In this document: positions 62,220 to 64,000 of the stretch, piece by piece
How the letters are laid out: every line of letters begins with the position of its first letter
Numbering within the stretch: position 1 is the stretch's first letter
Assembly (NCBI RefSeq): GCF_030150285.1
Contig: NZ_JASLGE010000089.1
Location: 1-64,000 of the forward strand
Length of the DNA: 64,000 nucleotides
Direction: 5' to 3'
Source of the DNA: Pseudomonas sp.
GTDB taxonomy: Bacteria; Pseudomonadota; Gammaproteobacteria; Pseudomonadales; Pseudomonadaceae
The notes under the pieces: model-generated
Database searches by the model: none
What the model was told of the DNA's origin: nothing
Seen by the model: only the letters and a program-made list of their open reading frames with translations
Program-made: the position numbers and the translations under genes

Positions 62220-62557
62220 GAGCGCTTCTCCTGTGAAGCATCTTCTGGAGGTTTATGAAGCCAGCTATACGCCCAGAAAGTACCTTTTGCAAGCCGAGCT
62301 CAAATGGCCCAAAGGGTTAAATGGCTCTCAATAACCAATGGAAAGGTTCCCAAGGGTAAAAGCCCTACCCGAAAGGGCTTGAAATGCGAAAGGGCATCCG
62401 GCCACCTACTCCGGGCATTTAAAACCCCCACAGTCAAAACTGAACCTGCCGACGCCTGGCCGAGAAGCCGCCTCTATCCAGTAATAATTCGGCACACCAG
62501 TATCTATCGACCTTGGGACGTGATGGCATGTTGCCCCTCGAAATGTGATCGGCTGCC
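62220..62557. other. Non-coding gap before the relaxase gene, candidate oriT region
   Basis: No gene on either strand. Contains a hairpin at 62360-62380 (AAGCCCT, loop ACCCGAA, AGGGCTT) with a third GGGC copy at 62392 and short direct repeats of GAAAGGG. oriT often lies close to the relaxase gene, so this is a candidate; no nic site is known for comparison. Confidence 0.35.
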
Positions 62558-62575
62558 AATATGGTTTTCTTATTG
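62558..62575 (+). promoter_or_regulatory. Transfer-operon motif, copy 5 (relaxase)
   Basis: AATATGGTTTTCTTATTG, starting 75 bp before the traI ATG. Close to the RAQPRD copy in its first 14 bases. The -10-like hexamer seen at the other copies is not clear here. Confidence 0.55.
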
Positions 62576-62632
62576 AGCAGCGCCCATCAGATAGAGGAAA
62601 AGGCCGCCCCATGATTAATAGTGGAGTTGGCC

Positions 62633-64000
62633 ATGCTTTCTTTCTTTCGATGCAGAAAAATCCCACATGAACAGACCATTCCCCAGAGTGGCTTATGGCA
62701 ACCGGCACCCAGCCATGCGCTGCTTGCATCCCCTCGACGTCAAAAACTATTGGAGAACATTTGGCAGCGCGCTTCGCTTTCTCGACAACAGTTTGTCGAG
62801 CTCTACCAACGCCCACTGGAGCGTTACGCTGAGCTGGTCCAGCAACTCCCTGCATCGCAAAACCATCACCATGCTTACCCAGGCGGCATGCTCGATCACG
62901 GGTTGGAGATCGTCGCCTATGCCTTGAAGATTCGACAGACCTACTTGCTGCCCATTGGCGCACCACCGGAATCTCAATCAGCGCAGGCTGAAGCCTGGAC
63001 TGCCGCAGCAGCCTATGGCGCACTCATTCATGACCTCGGCAAAATTGCGGTCGACTTGCATGTCGAGCTGGAGGACGGAACAACCTGGCACCCTTGGCAT
63101 GGGCCGATCAGCCAGCCCTACCGGTTTCGCCATGTGAAGGGGCGCAACTACCACTTGCACGGCGCTGCCGCCGCGTTGATCTACGCGCAGATCCTCACCC
63201 CAAATATCCTGGACTGGCTCAGCGCTTTTCCTGAGGCGTGGTCACAGCTGATTTTTATTCTGTCAGGTCAGTACGAGCACGCCGGTATTTTGGGCGAGAT
63301 CGTGGTGAAAGCCGATCAAGCTTCAGTGGCTCAAGAACTGGGAGGCAACCCTGCGCGCGCGCTGGATGCGCCCAAGCAGTCGCTGCAACGGCAACTGGCT
63401 GATGGGCTGCGGTACCTGGTACGCGAGACCTACAAGCTCAATCAACCTGATGGCCCGTCTGATGGCTGGCTGACTCAAGATGCCTTATGGCTGGTGAGCA
63501 AGCCGATTTCAGACCAGCTTCGAGCCTATCTGCTGACTCAGGGTATTGAAGGCGTACCGACCTCAAACGCACCGTTTTTCAATATGCTTCAAGACCAAGG
63601 GGTTATCCAGACCAACGCGCAAGACAAAGCCATCTGGAAGGCCACAATCGACAACAACAAGGGTTGGCGCAATACCTTCACCTTGCTCAAGCTCTCACCC
63701 GCGTTGATATGGAGCGATCCAAACGACCGGCCACCGGTCTACTTCGGCAGCCTGGCGGTTGAGACTGACGCGTCTGTCGAAGAGGGGGCGAGCAACGAAA
63801 GCAGCGACAAACAAAGCCTGCCGCCTTTAGCACTCAACAGGGCAACACCCAACCCGCCCGCCTCTGAAGCGCCCCTGCCCGACTTCTGCAGCCCTGCAAC
63901 TGCGCCCCCTGACGATCTAGACGCTCTCATGGCACTGCTGGGAGGCGACGCTCAAGCACTCACGACGCCATCAGATCCTGTTACGACGGAAGCAGGGAGC
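62633..64000 (+). CDS. traI: TraI relaxase, MobH type (N-terminal 456 residues; continues past the window)
   Basis: The frame is open from ATG 62633 to the end of the window. The TraI_2/MobH domain shows an HD-type metal site: GGMLDHGLEI (His89) and LIHDLGK (H133-D134), both diagnostic for MobH relaxases of ICEs such as PFGI-1, ICEclc and SXT. Nicks oriT and leads the strand into the recipient. The visible end is a low-complexity Pro/Ala/Ser linker, with the DNA-binding C-terminal domain still to come. GGAG lies six bases before the ATG. A reverse open frame at 62406-63023 is a shadow. Confidence 0.9.
   Translation, partial: MLSFFRCRKIPHEQTIPQSGLWQPAPSHALLASPRRQKLLENIWQRASLSRQQFVELYQRPLERYAELVQQLPASQNHHHAYPGGMLDHGLEIVAYALKIRQTYLLPIGAPPESQSAQAEAWTAAAAYGALIHDLGKIAVDLHVELEDGTTWHPWHGPISQPYRFRHVKGRNYHLHGAAAALIYAQILTPNILDWLSAFPEAWSQLIFILSGQYEHAGILGEIVVKADQASVAQELGGNPARALDAPKQSLQRQLADGLRYLVRETYKLNQPDGPSDGWLTQDALWLVSKPISDQLRAYLLTQGIEGVPTSNAPFFNMLQDQGVIQTNAQDKAIWKATIDNNKGWRNTFTLLKLSPALIWSDPNDRPPVYFGSLAVETDASVEEGASNESSDKQSLPPLALNRATPNPPASEAPLPDFCSPATAPPDDLDALMALLGGDAQALTTPSDPVTTEAGS

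Noticed and set aside
62406..63023. Reverse ORF of 205 codons over the traI start
   Set aside because: It is the shadow of the well-supported MobH relaxase frame, with no ribosome site.

Overview
The window is most of an integrative and conjugative element (ICE) of the pKLC102 / PAPI-1 / PFGI-1 / PPHGI-1 class in a Pseudomonas. The evidence is a type IVB mating-pilus operon (pilL-N-O-P-Q-R-S-V-M), a largely complete type G (ICE-type) T4SS set including the RAQPRD protein, a TraD coupling protein, a VirB4/TraC ATPase and a TraG-N protein, and the 5' part of a MobH-type TraI relaxase gene. The rulAB-like umuDC pair and a CBASS of the Cap5/CdnG kind fit the P. syringae or P. fluorescens groups. 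Integrase, partition genes, topoisomerase and att sites are not in the window. No tRNA or rRNA gene was seen.

Layout. 1-2.4 kb: tail of an IS66 transposase, a HEPN-motif gene coupled to a 56-codon ORF, a tandem 10-bp repeat and a DUF3892 gene. 2.4-11.9 kb: pilus operon. 11.9-12.7 kb: non-coding, with several strong hairpins. 12.7-14.6 kb: AbiE-type toxin-antitoxin pair behind a perfect palindrome, then an orphan gene. 14.9-21.5 kb: ICE housekeeping block (Bdr-like protein, DUF3577, DUF3275, two unknowns, a methyltransferase, an SNF2-like helicase), with hairpins in front of most genes. 22.2-27.5 kb: type II CBASS (Cap5, CdnG, Cap2, Cap3) and a convergent DEDDh exonuclease. 27.5-28.7 kb: gene relics. 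28.7-34.2 kb: first T4SS operon, up to TraD and a membrane protein. 34.2-39.7 kb: cargo with a very large KAP P-loop NTPase and a truncated DUF2931 gene. 39.8-47.8 kb: second T4SS operon, RAQPRD to TraC. 47.8-56.7 kb: second cargo region with a structured leader and DUF3077 gene, umuDC, a frameshifted SRAP gene, a histidine-kinase relic, an AT-rich Septu-like AAA/HNH pair, and a reverse-strand DUF3696 ATPase with an unknown partner. 57-61.8 kb: third T4SS operon. 61.8-64 kb: DUF3742 gene, a non-coding gap and the relaxase gene, which runs off the window.

How it works together. The pilus and the three T4SS operons build the mating apparatus; TraD and TraI handle the DNA. All five transfer transcription units (pilus, three T4SS operons, relaxase) carry a related 18-bp motif starting 70-75 bp before the first start codon. 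This is the best candidate here for an undescribed regulatory system, a shared switch for conjugation. Both cargo insertions into the T4SS region lie directly upstream of a motif copy, so the transfer genes behind them keep their own control site. The cargo is mostly phage or plasmid defence: AbiE, CBASS, the KAP NTPase, the Septu-like pair, the DUF3696 ATPase with its partner, and the HEPN gene. The last two are the least characterised.
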